64,000 bases of DNA, taken from Pedobacter polysacchareus (GTDB taxonomy: Bacteria > Bacteroidota > Bacteroidia > Sphingobacteriales > Sphingobacteriaceae). The stretch spans positions 558,001-622,000 of the forward strand of contig NZ_JAHYSS010000002.1 of the NCBI RefSeq assembly GCF_019802255.1. Direction: 5' to 3'. Positions 18,089-26,711 of this stretch are shown in pieces. How positions within the stretch are numbered: position 1 is the first letter of the stretch; each line of letters starts with the position of its first letter. Made by a program: the position numbers and the translations under genes. The notes below the pieces were generated by a model. That model made no database searches. It saw only the letters and a program-made list of their open reading frames with translations, and was not told the DNA's origin.

Positions 18089-19054
18089 CTAAACCTCTTT
18101 AACCGAATCGCCTGAATCAGTTGATTCTATTGCTCCGATTCTGGAAAGATCAATGGCAGTTCTGCCATTACCATCTTTGGAGAAAATATTTGAAAATTTA
18201 GCGTGATGCATTATGTCTTCATCGCGGTAAGAAGTTCTCGTATGTACAGTTTGCGAAAATGTATCATCAAAAGCTTTCAGTAAAACAAGAATTTCTACTT
18301 CTGCATTCGCAAGATCCTGGGCTGTTTTCTGGAAAATCGGACTATGCTCATCAATAGGATGAACCACCGTCCAGCTTAAGGTCAGCAGACCAATTTTCGC
18401 TCTTTCCAATTCTAGTGGATAAAACCTGCGCGAAACTTTTCCATCGACCATTTCATTGTAAGACAGCACCACCTGAACTTCAATTTCTATCAGCTGGTTG
18501 TTCCGTAAATTGGCCAGTCTGAACATGAGTCCTTTGCCTTCCTTATAAGGCGCAATCACCATTTTATCACTGTAAATGATCTTGGCATTAGGTCTGGAAA
18601 AACGGCCGTACAATAGGCCTGTAGCCAATGCAAAGGCCAGCAGTCCCAGCATCGACTCGAAAGCTGCCACACAACTCGTGATAAAACCATCCGGACTAAT
18701 GTGTCCATATCCTACAGTAGAGATCGTTTGTGCGGAAAAGAAGAACGCATCAAAAAAACGATCCCTGGGAGTGACTCCACTAGCACCCTGTAAATGTTCG
18801 ATGCCAATCCCGACATAGATCAAGGCAAAAAACGTGTTCACCAACAAGTAAACAATCAGGATGATCAGCAGAAACTTTTTCCAGGACATGGAAATCAGCC
18901 AGTTATAGGTATCCGCAGTTCGGAACAGTGGAAGGCCAGTTCGTTTGACATTAGAACTGCCATCAGCATTCATTAATCTTTGATTCGAGGTAACCGGTTG
19001 GTTACCAAATCCTAAATCGTCGTCGATTTGTGATTTTCGTTTAAATAATGCCAT
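18089..19054 (-). CDS. KirBac-type inward rectifier K+ channel
   Basis: Two membrane helices (about FLLIILIVYLLVNTFFALIY and LLAFALATGLLYGRF) flank a pore with the selectivity filter TVGYG (STVGYGHISPDG). The C-terminal ~170 residues form the cytoplasmic immunoglobulin-like domain of Kir channels (LMFRLANLRNNQLIEIEVQV, LSWTVVHPIDEHSPI). 321 residues, the usual length for bacterial Kir. It faces the hydrolase gene and is divergent from the trp operon. Confidence 0.92.
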   Translation of the reverse strand: MALFKRKSQIDDDLGFGNQPVTSNQRLMNADGSSNVKRTGLPLFRTADTYNWLISMSWKKFLLIILIVYLLVNTFFALIYVGIGIEHLQGASGVTPRDRFFDAFFFSAQTISTVGYGHISPDGFITSCVAAFESMLGLLAFALATGLLYGRFSRPNAKIIYSDKMVIAPYKEGKGLMFRLANLRNNQLIEIEVQVVLSYNEMVDGKVSRRFYPLELERAKIGLLTLSWTVVHPIDEHSPIFQKTAQDLANAEVEILVLLKAFDDTFSQTVHTRTSYRDEDIMHHAKFSNIFSKDGNGRTAIDLSRIGAIESTDSGDSVKEV

Positions 19055-19080
19055 AATTCCTTACTAATTTTAAGAAAAAT

Positions 19081-19111
19081 TTTGCAATTATTAAAAACTA
19101 TTACATCTTTG
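19081..19111 (+). promoter_or_regulatory. trp operon promoter
   Basis: TTTG (19081-19084), a 19-base spacer, then CATCTTTG (19104-19111), one base off TAnnTTTG. Transcription would begin about 3 bases before the leader-peptide ATG at 19118. Confidence 0.65.
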
Positions 19112-19117
19112 CTTTAG

Positions 19118-19171
19118 ATGATACAAACAAACGTACTTAATCTTTGGTGGTGGCACAACGCATTAGCGTAG
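19118..19171 (+). CDS. trpL: trp leader peptide (attenuation)
   Basis: A 17-residue frame, MIQTNVLNLWWWHNALA, with three consecutive Trp codons at positions 10-12. It ends 82 bases before trpD. Stalling of a ribosome at the TGG TGG TGG run when charged tRNA-Trp is scarce is the known basis of trp attenuation. The frame has almost no 5' leader after the predicted start site. A hairpin (CAC..CGC attaGCG..GTG, 19153-19172) covers its 3' end. Confidence 0.92.
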   Translation: MIQTNVLNLWWWHNALA

Positions 19172-19174
19172 TGT

Positions 19175-19242
19175 AACCCCCTGTCTGAACGTTTTATTTA
19201 CATAAAAATATTTTGAGGGTTGCTATTAAGGCAGCCTTTTTT
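19175..19242 (+). promoter_or_regulatory. trp attenuator: terminator hairpin and competing pairing
   Basis: AGGGTTGC (from 19216) pairs with GCAGCCTT and is followed by a T-run (to 19242): an intrinsic terminator directly before trpD (ATG 19254). The upstream AACCC at 19175-19179 can instead pair with GGGTT of the terminator's left arm, a plausible antiterminator. The terminator is clear; the competing fold is inference. Confidence 0.8.
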
Positions 19243-19253
19243 GTTTTATACCC

Positions 19254-20240
19254 ATGAAGAAAATACTAAACCACTTATTTGAAAACAAGACCTTCAGCAG
19301 AGCTGAAGCGCAAAGAATATTGACCGCTATTGCTTTAGGTGAGTTTAATACTTCACAGATTGCAGCGTTTATTACGGCCTATGGCATGCGTAATATTACG
19401 GTGGAAGAGCTACAGGGATTCAGAGATGCGATGTTGGAGTTATGTGTCAAACTAGATTTCTCCGACTATGAGCTGGTTGATCTTTGTGGGACTGGTGGTG
19501 ATGGTAAAGATACCTTTAACATCTCTACACTTGCTTCTTTCGTAGTTGCTGGTGCTGGTCATAAAGTGGCAAAACATGGTAATTATGGCGTGTCTTCCGG
19601 TTGTGGTTCTTCTAATGTGATCGAATATCTGGGCTATAAATTCACAAGCGATCCTGATACATTAAAGAGAAGTCTGGATACTTCAGGAATTTGCTTTATT
19701 CATGCACCATTGTTCAATCCAGCCATGAAAACGGTAGCTCCAATTCGTAAAGAGCTTGGCGTAAAAACATTCTTCAATATGCTTGGGCCAATGTGTAATC
19801 CGGCACAGCCTAAAAATCAATTGGTAGGTGTGTTTAGTCTGGAATTAGCTCGTTTATATGCTTACTTATATCAGGATACCGATAAGAACTATACCATTCT
19901 TCATGCGGTGAATGGTTTTGATGAAGTTTCTTTGACCTGTGATTATAAAGTCTTCAATAAAAAGGGAGAAGCCCTGGTAAAGGTATCAGATATTGGTTTT
20001 GAAGAGATGGATGAAGCGCTGATTAAAGGCGGAGATACTGTGGCCTCTTCTGCGGAAATATTTATGAACGTATTAAACGGAGCGGGAACAGATGCACAGC
20101 ACAATGTGGTCTTGTGTAATGCAGCTCTGGCTATTCAGACCATCAGCGATACTAAATCTTTTGCCGATTGTTTCTATGAAGCCGAAGAATCATTGTTCAG
20201 TAAAAATGCGTTGAAACGCTTTAAAAGCCTGGTTGGGTAA
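19254..20240 (+). CDS. trpD: TrpD, anthranilate phosphoribosyltransferase
   Basis: Transfers the phosphoribosyl group from PRPP to anthranilate, the second tryptophan-specific step. The glycine-rich PRPP site is LCGTGGDGKDTFNIST (about residues 78-93). KHGNYGVSSGCGSSNVIEYLG replaces the more usual KHGNRxxSSxxGSADVLExLG but keeps its frame. FFNMLGPMCNPAQPKNQLVG follows. 328 residues. It is the first structural gene after the attenuator, and its stop overlaps the trpF start by one base. trpE, trpG and trpC are not in this window. Confidence 0.95.
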   Translation: MKKILNHLFENKTFSRAEAQRILTAIALGEFNTSQIAAFITAYGMRNITVEELQGFRDAMLELCVKLDFSDYELVDLCGTGGDGKDTFNISTLASFVVAGAGHKVAKHGNYGVSSGCGSSNVIEYLGYKFTSDPDTLKRSLDTSGICFIHAPLFNPAMKTVAPIRKELGVKTFFNMLGPMCNPAQPKNQLVGVFSLELARLYAYLYQDTDKNYTILHAVNGFDEVSLTCDYKVFNKKGEALVKVSDIGFEEMDEALIKGGDTVASSAEIFMNVLNGAGTDAQHNVVLCNAALAIQTISDTKSFADCFYEAEESLFSKNALKRFKSLVG

Positions 20241-20959
20241 TGAGTACTCCGCAATTGAAAATATGTGGGATGTTACATCCTGAAAACCTCAGGGAGGTTG
20301 CGGCGTTACAGCCAGATTACCTGGGTTTCATCTTTTTTAAAGGCTCTAAAAGATATGCCGGAGCAGTGTTGCCGGAAGTATTGGCAGCCTTACCTGAAAA
20401 CATAAAGAGAACTGGCGTTTTTGTCAATGAAACGCTGGAAACAGTGCTCAGCCTGGTTGATAAATACCAATTAAACGCAGTGCAGTTACATGGTGCAGAA
20501 AGCCCGGAATATTGCAGGGCATTGAAAGTTAGGCTAAGCGAAATGAAAGCATCAGATTCAGCTGAGCTAAACGTAAATTCAATAGCTGCAAGAACGGAAG
20601 CAAGTGGAAAAACTGAAACAACTGGAAAAGTACAGCTGATCAAAGCTTTTGGTGTCAGCGAGGCCTTTGATTTTAGTCGGTTGAATCCATATTTAGGAGC
20701 TGTAGATTATTTTTTATTTGATACACAGACCCCGGATCATGGAGGTTCAGGCAAACAGTTTGATTGGCAGCTGCTGACAAAGTATACCTTGGATCTACCT
20801 TACTTTTTAAGCGGTGGAATAGGTGTTGAAAGCGCAGAAATGCTGAACACCATTGTAGACCACAGGCTGTTTGCTATTGATGTAAACAGCAAGTTTGAAA
20901 TAGAACCAGGCTTAAAAGACCTGGAAAAACTGAAAGCATTTAAAAGCAAATTATTATAA
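20240..20959 (+). CDS. trpF: TrpF, phosphoribosylanthranilate isomerase, with a linker insertion
   Basis: TIM-barrel isomerase that converts phosphoribosylanthranilate to CdRP. Seen: LKICGMLHPEN (catalytic Cys, C9), YLGFIFFKGSKRYA, VQLHGAESPEYC, the general-acid Asp in FLFDTQTPDHGGSGKQFDW, and FLSGGIGVESAE. At 239 residues it is about 30 longer than usual: residues ~99-129 are a Ser/Glu/Thr/Lys-rich stretch between barrel elements that looks like a flexible insertion. ATGA overlap with trpD. A 116-base gap to trpB holds no recognised signal. Confidence 0.94.
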   Translation: MSTPQLKICGMLHPENLREVAALQPDYLGFIFFKGSKRYAGAVLPEVLAALPENIKRTGVFVNETLETVLSLVDKYQLNAVQLHGAESPEYCRALKVRLSEMKASDSAELNVNSIAARTEASGKTETTGKVQLIKAFGVSEAFDFSRLNPYLGAVDYFLFDTQTPDHGGSGKQFDWQLLTKYTLDLPYFLSGGIGVESAEMLNTIVDHRLFAIDVNSKFEIEPGLKDLEKLKAFKSKLL

Positions 20960-21075
20960 ACTGCTGCCCTAATGAATATATTAAATAAAGGTCAGTTAAC
21001 CCATACAAATGATCCCGGATCATACCTGTAATTAAAAAAGAGGTCAGGATCAATAAAAGAAATAAGAACAAGATT

Positions 21076-22257
21076 ATGAACTATTTTGTAAACGAAAAGG
21101 GATACTTTGGAGATTTTGGAGGAGCATACATCCCTGAAATGCTGTATCCTAATGTAGAGGAGTTAAGAACCAGATACCTGGAAATTATCGCTGATGAAGG
21201 CTTTCAAAAGGAGTTTCATCAACTGTTAAAAGACTATGTCGGCAGGCCTTCGCCATTATACCTGGCGAGACGCTTATCTGAAAAGTATGGAACCAATATC
21301 TTTTTGAAAAGAGAAGATTTGAACCATACCGGAGCACATAAAATCAACAACACCATTGGTCAGATTTTAGTAGCAGAGCGTTTAGGAAAAAAACGCATCA
21401 TTGCAGAAACCGGTGCAGGGCAACATGGGGTAGCTACCGCTACAGTATGTGCATTGCGTGGTCTGGAATGTGTAGTTTATATGGGAGAAATTGACATCCA
21501 GCGTCAGGCACCAAATGTAGCCAGAATGAAAATGTTGGGTGCAACAGTTGTATCCGCAACTTCTGGTAGTAAAACATTGAAAGATGCAACTAATGAGGCC
21601 ATGCGCGACTGGATTAACAACCCAATCGATACCCATTACATCATTGGTTCTGTAGTTGGCCCGCATCCTTATCCGGATATGGTGGCTACTTTTCAATCAA
21701 TCATTTCTGAAGAAACAAAAAAACAATTACTGGAGCAGACCGGTAATGATCAGCCTGATTACGTATTGGCTTGTGTAGGTGGTGGAAGTAATGCCATGGG
21801 GATGTTCTATCATTTCATTAACGATGAAAATGTAAAATTGATCGCAATTGAAGCTGCCGGAAAAGGGGTAGACAGCGGCCATTCTGCAGCAACGACTGCT
21901 TTAGGTAAAGAAGGCGTATTACATGGCAGCAGAAGCATCCTGATGCAAACAGCAGACGGACAGGTAATTGAGCCTTACTCGGTGTCTGCTGGTCTGGATT
22001 ATCCTGGTGTTGGTCCTCAGCATGCGCATTTGTTCAAGACCAATAGAGGTCAGTACGTTTCCGTAACGGACGATGAAGCTTTGCAAGCCGGTTTATTACT
22101 GACACAATTGGAAGGTATTATTCCTGCAATTGAAAGTGCACACGCCCTGGCATATTTAGAGAAAATGAAGTTTACAGGTAAAGAAAATGTAGTGATTTGT
22201 TTGTCCGGAAGGGGAGATAAAGACATGGATACCTATATGAAGTATTTTGGTTTATAA
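21076..22257 (+). CDS. trpB: TrpB, tryptophan synthase beta subunit
   Basis: PLP enzyme that condenses indole with serine. The PLP lysine lies in [15 protein letters not shown] (K of HK), with [13 protein letters not shown], the phosphate-binding [11 protein letters not shown], and the C-terminal [10 protein letters not shown]. 393 residues, the standard TrpB1 length, and it forms the alpha2-beta2 complex with TrpA, whose gene begins 8 bases on. Confidence 0.98.
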   Translation: MNYFVNEKGYFGDFGGAYIPEMLYPNVEELRTRYLEIIADEGFQKEFHQLLKDYVGRPSPLYLARRLSEKYGTNIFLKREDLNHTGAHKINNTIGQILVAERLGKKRIIAETGAGQHGVATATVCALRGLECVVYMGEIDIQRQAPNVARMKMLGATVVSATSGSKTLKDATNEAMRDWINNPIDTHYIIGSVVGPHPYPDMVATFQSIISEETKKQLLEQTGNDQPDYVLACVGGGSNAMGMFYHFINDENVKLIAIEAAGKGVDSGHSAATTALGKEGVLHGSRSILMQTADGQVIEPYSVSAGLDYPGVGPQHAHLFKTNRGQYVSVTDDEALQAGLLLTQLEGIIPAIESAHALAYLEKMKFTGKENVVICLSGRGDKDMDTYMKYFGL

Positions 22258-22265
22258 GAACAGCA

Positions 22266-23033
22266 ATGAATAGAATTAATAAGTTATTTCAAGAGAAAAA
22301 AAACATACTATCCATCTATTATACCGCGGGTTACCCGAACTTAGGGGATACAGTGGCCATTGCAGAGGAGTTGGAAAGATCTGGTGCAGACCTATTGGAA
22401 ATTGGATTTCCATATTCAGATCCTGTTGCCGATGGACCAGTGATTCAAGCCAGCAGTAAAAAAGCTTTAGATGAAGGAATGACGCTTAAATTGTTATTTG
22501 AGCAATTGAAAGACCTGCGTAAAACGGTGAGTATCCCGGTTTTACTAATGGGATATGTGAATCCATTATTGCAATATGGCGTGGCTAACTTTTGTAAATC
22601 ATGCGCAGAAGTAGGAGTAGACGGTTGTATTGTTCCTGACCTTCCAATGGCAGAATACGAAGAATTATATGCAGAAGATTTTAAAGCACACGGCTTAACC
22701 AATATTTTCCTGGTTACCCCTCAAACTGCACCGGAAAGAATCCAAAAGATCGATGGTTTAAGTAATGGCTTCATCTACCTGCTGTCGTCATCTGCAACTA
22801 CCGGACAAAATTTAAGCGTGTCTGAAGGTACAGAAGCTTATTTCTCCAGAATTGCAGACTTAAAACTAAAGAACCCAACCATGATTGGTTTCGGGATCAG
22901 CAGCAAAGAAACCTTTGATAAAGCTTGTCAGTATGCTAACGGAGCCATCATCGGGACTGCCTTTGTGAAAAGCCTGAGAGCCGATGATGTATCCGGTAGT
23001 GTAAAAGAATTTATGAAAACTTTTAAGCCGTAA
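22266..23033 (+). CDS. trpA: TrpA, tryptophan synthase alpha subunit
   Basis: Cleaves indole-3-glycerol phosphate and channels indole to TrpB. LLEIGFPYSDPVADGPVIQ contains the catalytic Glu and the conserved Asp of the SDPxADGP motif; PDLPMAEYEE follows. 255 residues. Last gene of the trp operon; its 3' end overlaps the end of the convergent nhaA gene by 11 bases. Confidence 0.97.
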   Translation: MNRINKLFQEKKNILSIYYTAGYPNLGDTVAIAEELERSGADLLEIGFPYSDPVADGPVIQASSKKALDEGMTLKLLFEQLKDLRKTVSIPVLLMGYVNPLLQYGVANFCKSCAEVGVDGCIVPDLPMAEYEELYAEDFKAHGLTNIFLVTPQTAPERIQKIDGLSNGFIYLLSSSATTGQNLSVSEGTEAYFSRIADLKLKNPTMIGFGISSKETFDKACQYANGAIIGTAFVKSLRADDVSGSVKEFMKTFKP

Positions 23034-24204
23034 GCGCTTTCTTTTTGTGGATTGATTTCAAGTAGATAAAGCCTGTTAATCCAGCAATTATTGAAGCACA
23101 TAGGATGGCAAATTTGGCCTCCGTCACGTGCATCTCGTCGCTGAAAGACAATAGGGAAATAAAAATCGACATGGTAAAACCGATTCCGGCAAGCATCCCC
23201 AATCCGATGATGTGCTTCCAGCCGGATCTGGAAGGTAAAGTCCCTAGTTTGAGCTTTACCGCCACCCATGAAAATAAAGTCACCCCTATTGTTTTTCCGA
23301 CAAATAAGCCCAGGATAATTCCCATTCCAAGCGGCGAAACCAACCCACCCAGCATCTCTTTCTGAAAAGTAATGTTGGTATTTGCTAAAGCGAAGATGGG
23401 CATGATAAAGTAATTTACCGGACCGTTTAACAGGTGTTCCAGTTTTTCCAACGGAGATTCAATATTTGTCTTGTTGCAAGGAATAGTGAAAGCTAATAAT
23501 ACCCCTGCAATAGTCGCATGAATACCGGAATGATGGATGAAATACCAAAGGAAAATACCTGGAATGAGGTAAAAATATAATGCTTTTAAGTTCAGATAAT
23601 TAAACAGGAATAAGACGGCCAATACGCCAGCTGCCATTAATAAGTAATCAAAATGAACCTCACTAGTGTAAAAAACGGCAATCACAAGGATGGCCCCAAG
23701 GTCATCTACGATCGCTAGGGCTGCTAAAAATACCTTTAAAGAAGTAGGTACGCTCTTGCCCAGCATAGAAATAATGGCCAGTGCAAAGGCAATGTCAGTA
23801 GCCATTGGAATACCCCATCCGCTCGCAGTGGGAGATCCTGTATTGAATGCAAAGTAAATTCCGGCGGGAACCAGCATTCCGCCTAATGCGGCAATAACAG
23901 GTAAAGAGGCTTTCTTCAAAGAAGACAACTCTCCTTCCAGTAGTTCTCTTTTGATCTCCAGACCCACCAAGAGGAAAAATACAGCCATTAAAGCGTCATT
24001 GATCCATGCAGATACGGTATAAGAGATGCTGGTGCTGCCAAAATTAATCCCTAATTCGGTAGTCAGCAGATTTGCAAATCCTGTACTAAAAGAGGAGTTT
24101 GCGATAAATAAAGAGATTGCTACACAAACCAGCAGGATAATTCCCCCAATTTGTCCGGAACGGAAAAAATCCCTGAATGCTTGTAAATTTAATAGTTTCG
24201 CCAT
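23023..24204 (-). CDS. nhaA: NhaA Na+/H+ antiporter
   Basis: Inner-membrane antiporter for sodium and pH homeostasis. It has about 12 hydrophobic helices, the MAVFFLLVGLEIKRELLEGEL block, ATDIAFALAIISMLG, and the ion-binding Asp pair in ALAIVDDLGAILVIAVFY. 393 residues. The -7-like TATCTTTA at 24209-24216 (minus) ends 4 bases before its ATG, again pointing to a leaderless mRNA. The 3' end overlaps trpA tail to tail. Confidence 0.96.
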   Translation of the reverse strand: MAKLLNLQAFRDFFRSGQIGGIILLVCVAISLFIANSSFSTGFANLLTTELGINFGSTSISYTVSAWINDALMAVFFLLVGLEIKRELLEGELSSLKKASLPVIAALGGMLVPAGIYFAFNTGSPTASGWGIPMATDIAFALAIISMLGKSVPTSLKVFLAALAIVDDLGAILVIAVFYTSEVHFDYLLMAAGVLAVLFLFNYLNLKALYFYLIPGIFLWYFIHHSGIHATIAGVLLAFTIPCNKTNIESPLEKLEHLLNGPVNYFIMPIFALANTNITFQKEMLGGLVSPLGMGIILGLFVGKTIGVTLFSWVAVKLKLGTLPSRSGWKHIIGLGMLAGIGFTMSIFISLLSFSDEMHVTEAKFAILCASIIAGLTGFIYLKSIHKKKALTA

Positions 24205-24243
24205 GCGCTAAAGATAAGATTCGAGCTGGAGTTAGGCAACAGT

Positions 24244-24864
24244 TTAAAGGAGACTTTCCAGATCGCCTTTACCTTCACGGATAATTTCAAAGGTTCCGGA
24301 AGTACAATCTACCACTGTAGAAGGTTCATTATCACCGTAACCACCATCAATTACCAGGTCTACGCTGTCTTCATATTTTTCATGGATTAATTCCGGATCT
24401 GTAGAATATTCAATCACTTCATCATCGTCCCTAATAGAGGTCGATAAAATCGGGTTTCCCAGCATTTTCACAATTTCTCTGGCAATGTCATTGTCTGGCA
24501 CCCTGATCCCTACTGTTTTCTTTTTAGAGCTCAGCAGCTTGGGCACATTGTTACTCGCATTAAAAATGAAAGTAAAAGGGCCGGGTAGGGCTTTCTTCAA
24601 GACCCTGAACGTAGCGGTATCTATCGGTTTGACGTAATCTGAGATGTGTCTCAAATCAGAACAGATAAACGAGAAATTAGCCTTCTCAGGCTTGATGCCA
24701 CGTAGTCGACAAATTTTCTCTACTGCTTTTTGATTGGTAATGTCGCAGCCTAATCCGTAAATAGTATCAGTGGGATAGATGATGATGCCTCCTTTTTTCA
24801 AGACTTCAACAACTTCTTCAATTGCTTTAGGATTTGGATTTTCAGGATAGATTTTTATGAGCAT
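24244..24864 (-). CDS. Sua5/YciO/YrdC family protein (threonylcarbamoyl-AMP synthase-like)
   Basis: Members make threonylcarbamoyl-AMP for the t6A modification of tRNA. IIYPTDTIYGLGCDITN, the KPEKANFSFICSDL region, PGPFTFIFNASNNVPK and VGIRVPDNDIAREIV are the family blocks. At 206 residues it is the short form. It resembles YciO somewhat more than TsaC, so activity in t6A synthesis is likely but not certain. The ATG lies within a perfect 16-base palindrome (24864-24879). Confidence 0.88.
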   Translation of the reverse strand: MLIKIYPENPNPKAIEEVVEVLKKGGIIIYPTDTIYGLGCDITNQKAVEKICRLRGIKPEKANFSFICSDLRHISDYVKPIDTATFRVLKKALPGPFTFIFNASNNVPKLLSSKKKTVGIRVPDNDIAREIVKMLGNPILSTSIRDDDEVIEYSTDPELIHEKYEDSVDLVIDGGYGDNEPSTVVDCTSGTFEIIREGKGDLESLL

Positions 24865-24879
24865 GTGTAAATTTACACA
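24864..24879. promoter_or_regulatory. 16-bp perfect palindrome at the Sua5-like gene start
   Basis: TGTGTAAATTTACACA reads the same on both strands. It overlaps the last base of the ATG on the minus strand and contains a -7-like TAAATTTA, so it may be part of a leaderless promoter, an operator, or both. Confidence 0.45.
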
Positions 24880-24941
24880 ATCTTTATACCGATTTTGGTT
24901 TATTGTTGTTGTAATGGTAGGTTTTCATTAAATTATCCTTT

Positions 24942-26606
24942 ATGAGAAAAGCTTTTATCGCAATTGCTGCATTTTTGGTGAGTGCTACGCTGATGATCAG
25001 TTTCGCCTGGCCACCTTTTTATTGGGCATTTATTTTTATTGGCCCAATCATTCTGCTTGGAATCTATGATTTATATCAGCCCAAGCACAGTATAGTCAGA
25101 AATTATCCGGTATTGGGTAGATTAAGGTATCTGGCGGAAGACCTCCGTCCAAAAGTATACCAGTATTTTGTGGAAAGTGATACCAATGGAAAACCTTTCA
25201 GCAGGCTAAACCGATCGCTCATTTACCAGCGTGCAAAGCGGGAGAATGACACGATCCCATTTGGAACCCAGCTCGATGTTTATGAAAATGGCTATGAATG
25301 GCTAAGCCATAGCATCGCAGCCATCAGTCATACGGAATTAGATGAAGATCCGCGAGTATTGGTTGGCGGACCTGAATGTAAGCAGCCTTATTCGGCTAGT
25401 ATTTACAACATCTCGGCGATGAGTTTTGGTTCTTTAAGTCAGAATGCAATTCTGGCGTTAAATGGAGGGGCAAAACTAGGAAACTTCGCCCACAATACCG
25501 GAGAAGGTGGAATCAGTGATTACCACGCCGGGCCCGGCGGAGATTTGATCTGGCAGATTGGTACCGGTTATTTCGGCTGCCGTCACCATGATGGAACCTT
25601 TAATTTCGAAGCTTTTGGAGAAAAAGCGAAAACAACGCAAGTGAAAATGATTGAAATAAAACTTTCCCAGGGGGCTAAACCCGGGCATGGCGGGATTCTG
25701 CCGGCAAAGAAAGTGACCCCTGAAATTGCCAGAATCCGTTTGGTAAAAGAAGGTTTTGACGTGATCTCTCCACCAGCACATTCGGCTTTTAAAACACCTT
25801 TAGAACTGGTCGCTTTTGTGCAAAAACTAAGGGAATTATCGGAAGGTAAGCCTATCGGTTTTAAACTTTGTATTGGCAGAAGATCCGAATTTTTTGCCAT
25901 ATGCAAGGCGATGTCTGAAACCGGAATATATGTAGATTTTATTACCGTAGACGGGGGGGAAGGCGGAACGGGTGCAGCACCACAGGAATTTTCAAATGCG
26001 GTAGGAATGCCATTAAGAGAAGGCGTTGCCTTTGTTTACGATGTGCTGACCGGCTTTAACTTAAAACAGCACATTAAAATTATTGCTTCAGGGAAAGTGG
26101 CTTCAGGTTTCGACCTGATAAAAAACATCGCCCTTGGCGCAGATTTATGTAACTCTGCAAGAGGAATGATGTTTGCCCTGGGGTGTATTCAGGCCTTGGA
26201 GTGTAACAGTAATACCTGTCCGACAGGTGTAGCCACACAAGACCCAAGTTTGATGAAAGGTTTAGTAGTAGAAGATAAAAAGGTACGGGTACATAATTTT
26301 CATAAACTGACGGTAGGCAGTGCGGTAGAATTATTAGGTGCTGCGGGTTTACAGCATACTTATCAGCTTAGCAGGGCTTATATCAACAGGAGGATCGCTC
26401 CAAATGTGATGCAGTCTTATATGGAAACTTTCCCTTATATCCCGGAAGGAAGTTTATTGAAAACACCTTATCCACTGCGTTTTGAATTGGGAATGGCATT
26501 AAGTACCTCGAGCAGTTTTGCGCCTACGGATTATAAGGTTTCGATTGTGGATTATGCTCACGCGAACTCCTTCAATGATCAGCTTCCAGCTGCAGGGCAA
26601 AGTTAA
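24942..26606 (+). CDS. FMN-binding glutamate synthase family protein (GltB2-like)
   Basis: Membrane-anchored relative of the glutamate synthase FMN domain. Two hydrophobic segments at the N-terminus (about 3-40) precede a barrel with SAMSFGSLSQNAILALNGGA, GEGGISDYHAGPGGDLIWQI, KPGHGGILPAKKVTP and DFITVDGGEGGTGAAPQEFS. The cysteines in ALGCIQALECNSNTCPTGVA match the 3Fe-4S cluster loop. There is no glutaminase domain and no GltD neighbour, so classical glutamate synthesis is not implied; the electron partner and product are unknown. Length 554. Confidence 0.88.
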   Translation: MRKAFIAIAAFLVSATLMISFAWPPFYWAFIFIGPIILLGIYDLYQPKHSIVRNYPVLGRLRYLAEDLRPKVYQYFVESDTNGKPFSRLNRSLIYQRAKRENDTIPFGTQLDVYENGYEWLSHSIAAISHTELDEDPRVLVGGPECKQPYSASIYNISAMSFGSLSQNAILALNGGAKLGNFAHNTGEGGISDYHAGPGGDLIWQIGTGYFGCRHHDGTFNFEAFGEKAKTTQVKMIEIKLSQGAKPGHGGILPAKKVTPEIARIRLVKEGFDVISPPAHSAFKTPLELVAFVQKLRELSEGKPIGFKLCIGRRSEFFAICKAMSETGIYVDFITVDGGEGGTGAAPQEFSNAVGMPLREGVAFVYDVLTGFNLKQHIKIIASGKVASGFDLIKNIALGADLCNSARGMMFALGCIQALECNSNTCPTGVATQDPSLMKGLVVEDKKVRVHNFHKLTVGSAVELLGAAGLQHTYQLSRAYINRRIAPNVMQSYMETFPYIPEGSLLKTPYPLRFELGMALSTSSSFAPTDYKVSIVDYAHANSFNDQLPAAGQS

Positions 26607-26657
26607 ACAACGCGCTGCTGGGCAGAAATAAAAGGCTGCTGAGCAAGGAAGACAAAT

Positions 26658-26693
26658 AAAAAGGGCAGGATTTTTGAAAATCCTGCCCTTTTA
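26658..26693. terminator. Bidirectional terminator between the GltB2-like gene and asnS
   Basis: AAAAGGGCAGGATTTT and AAAATCCTGCCCTTTT form a strong stem with A and T runs on the two sides, between convergent genes. Confidence 0.9.
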
Positions 26694-26711
26694 AATGAAA
26701 ATATATAAAGC

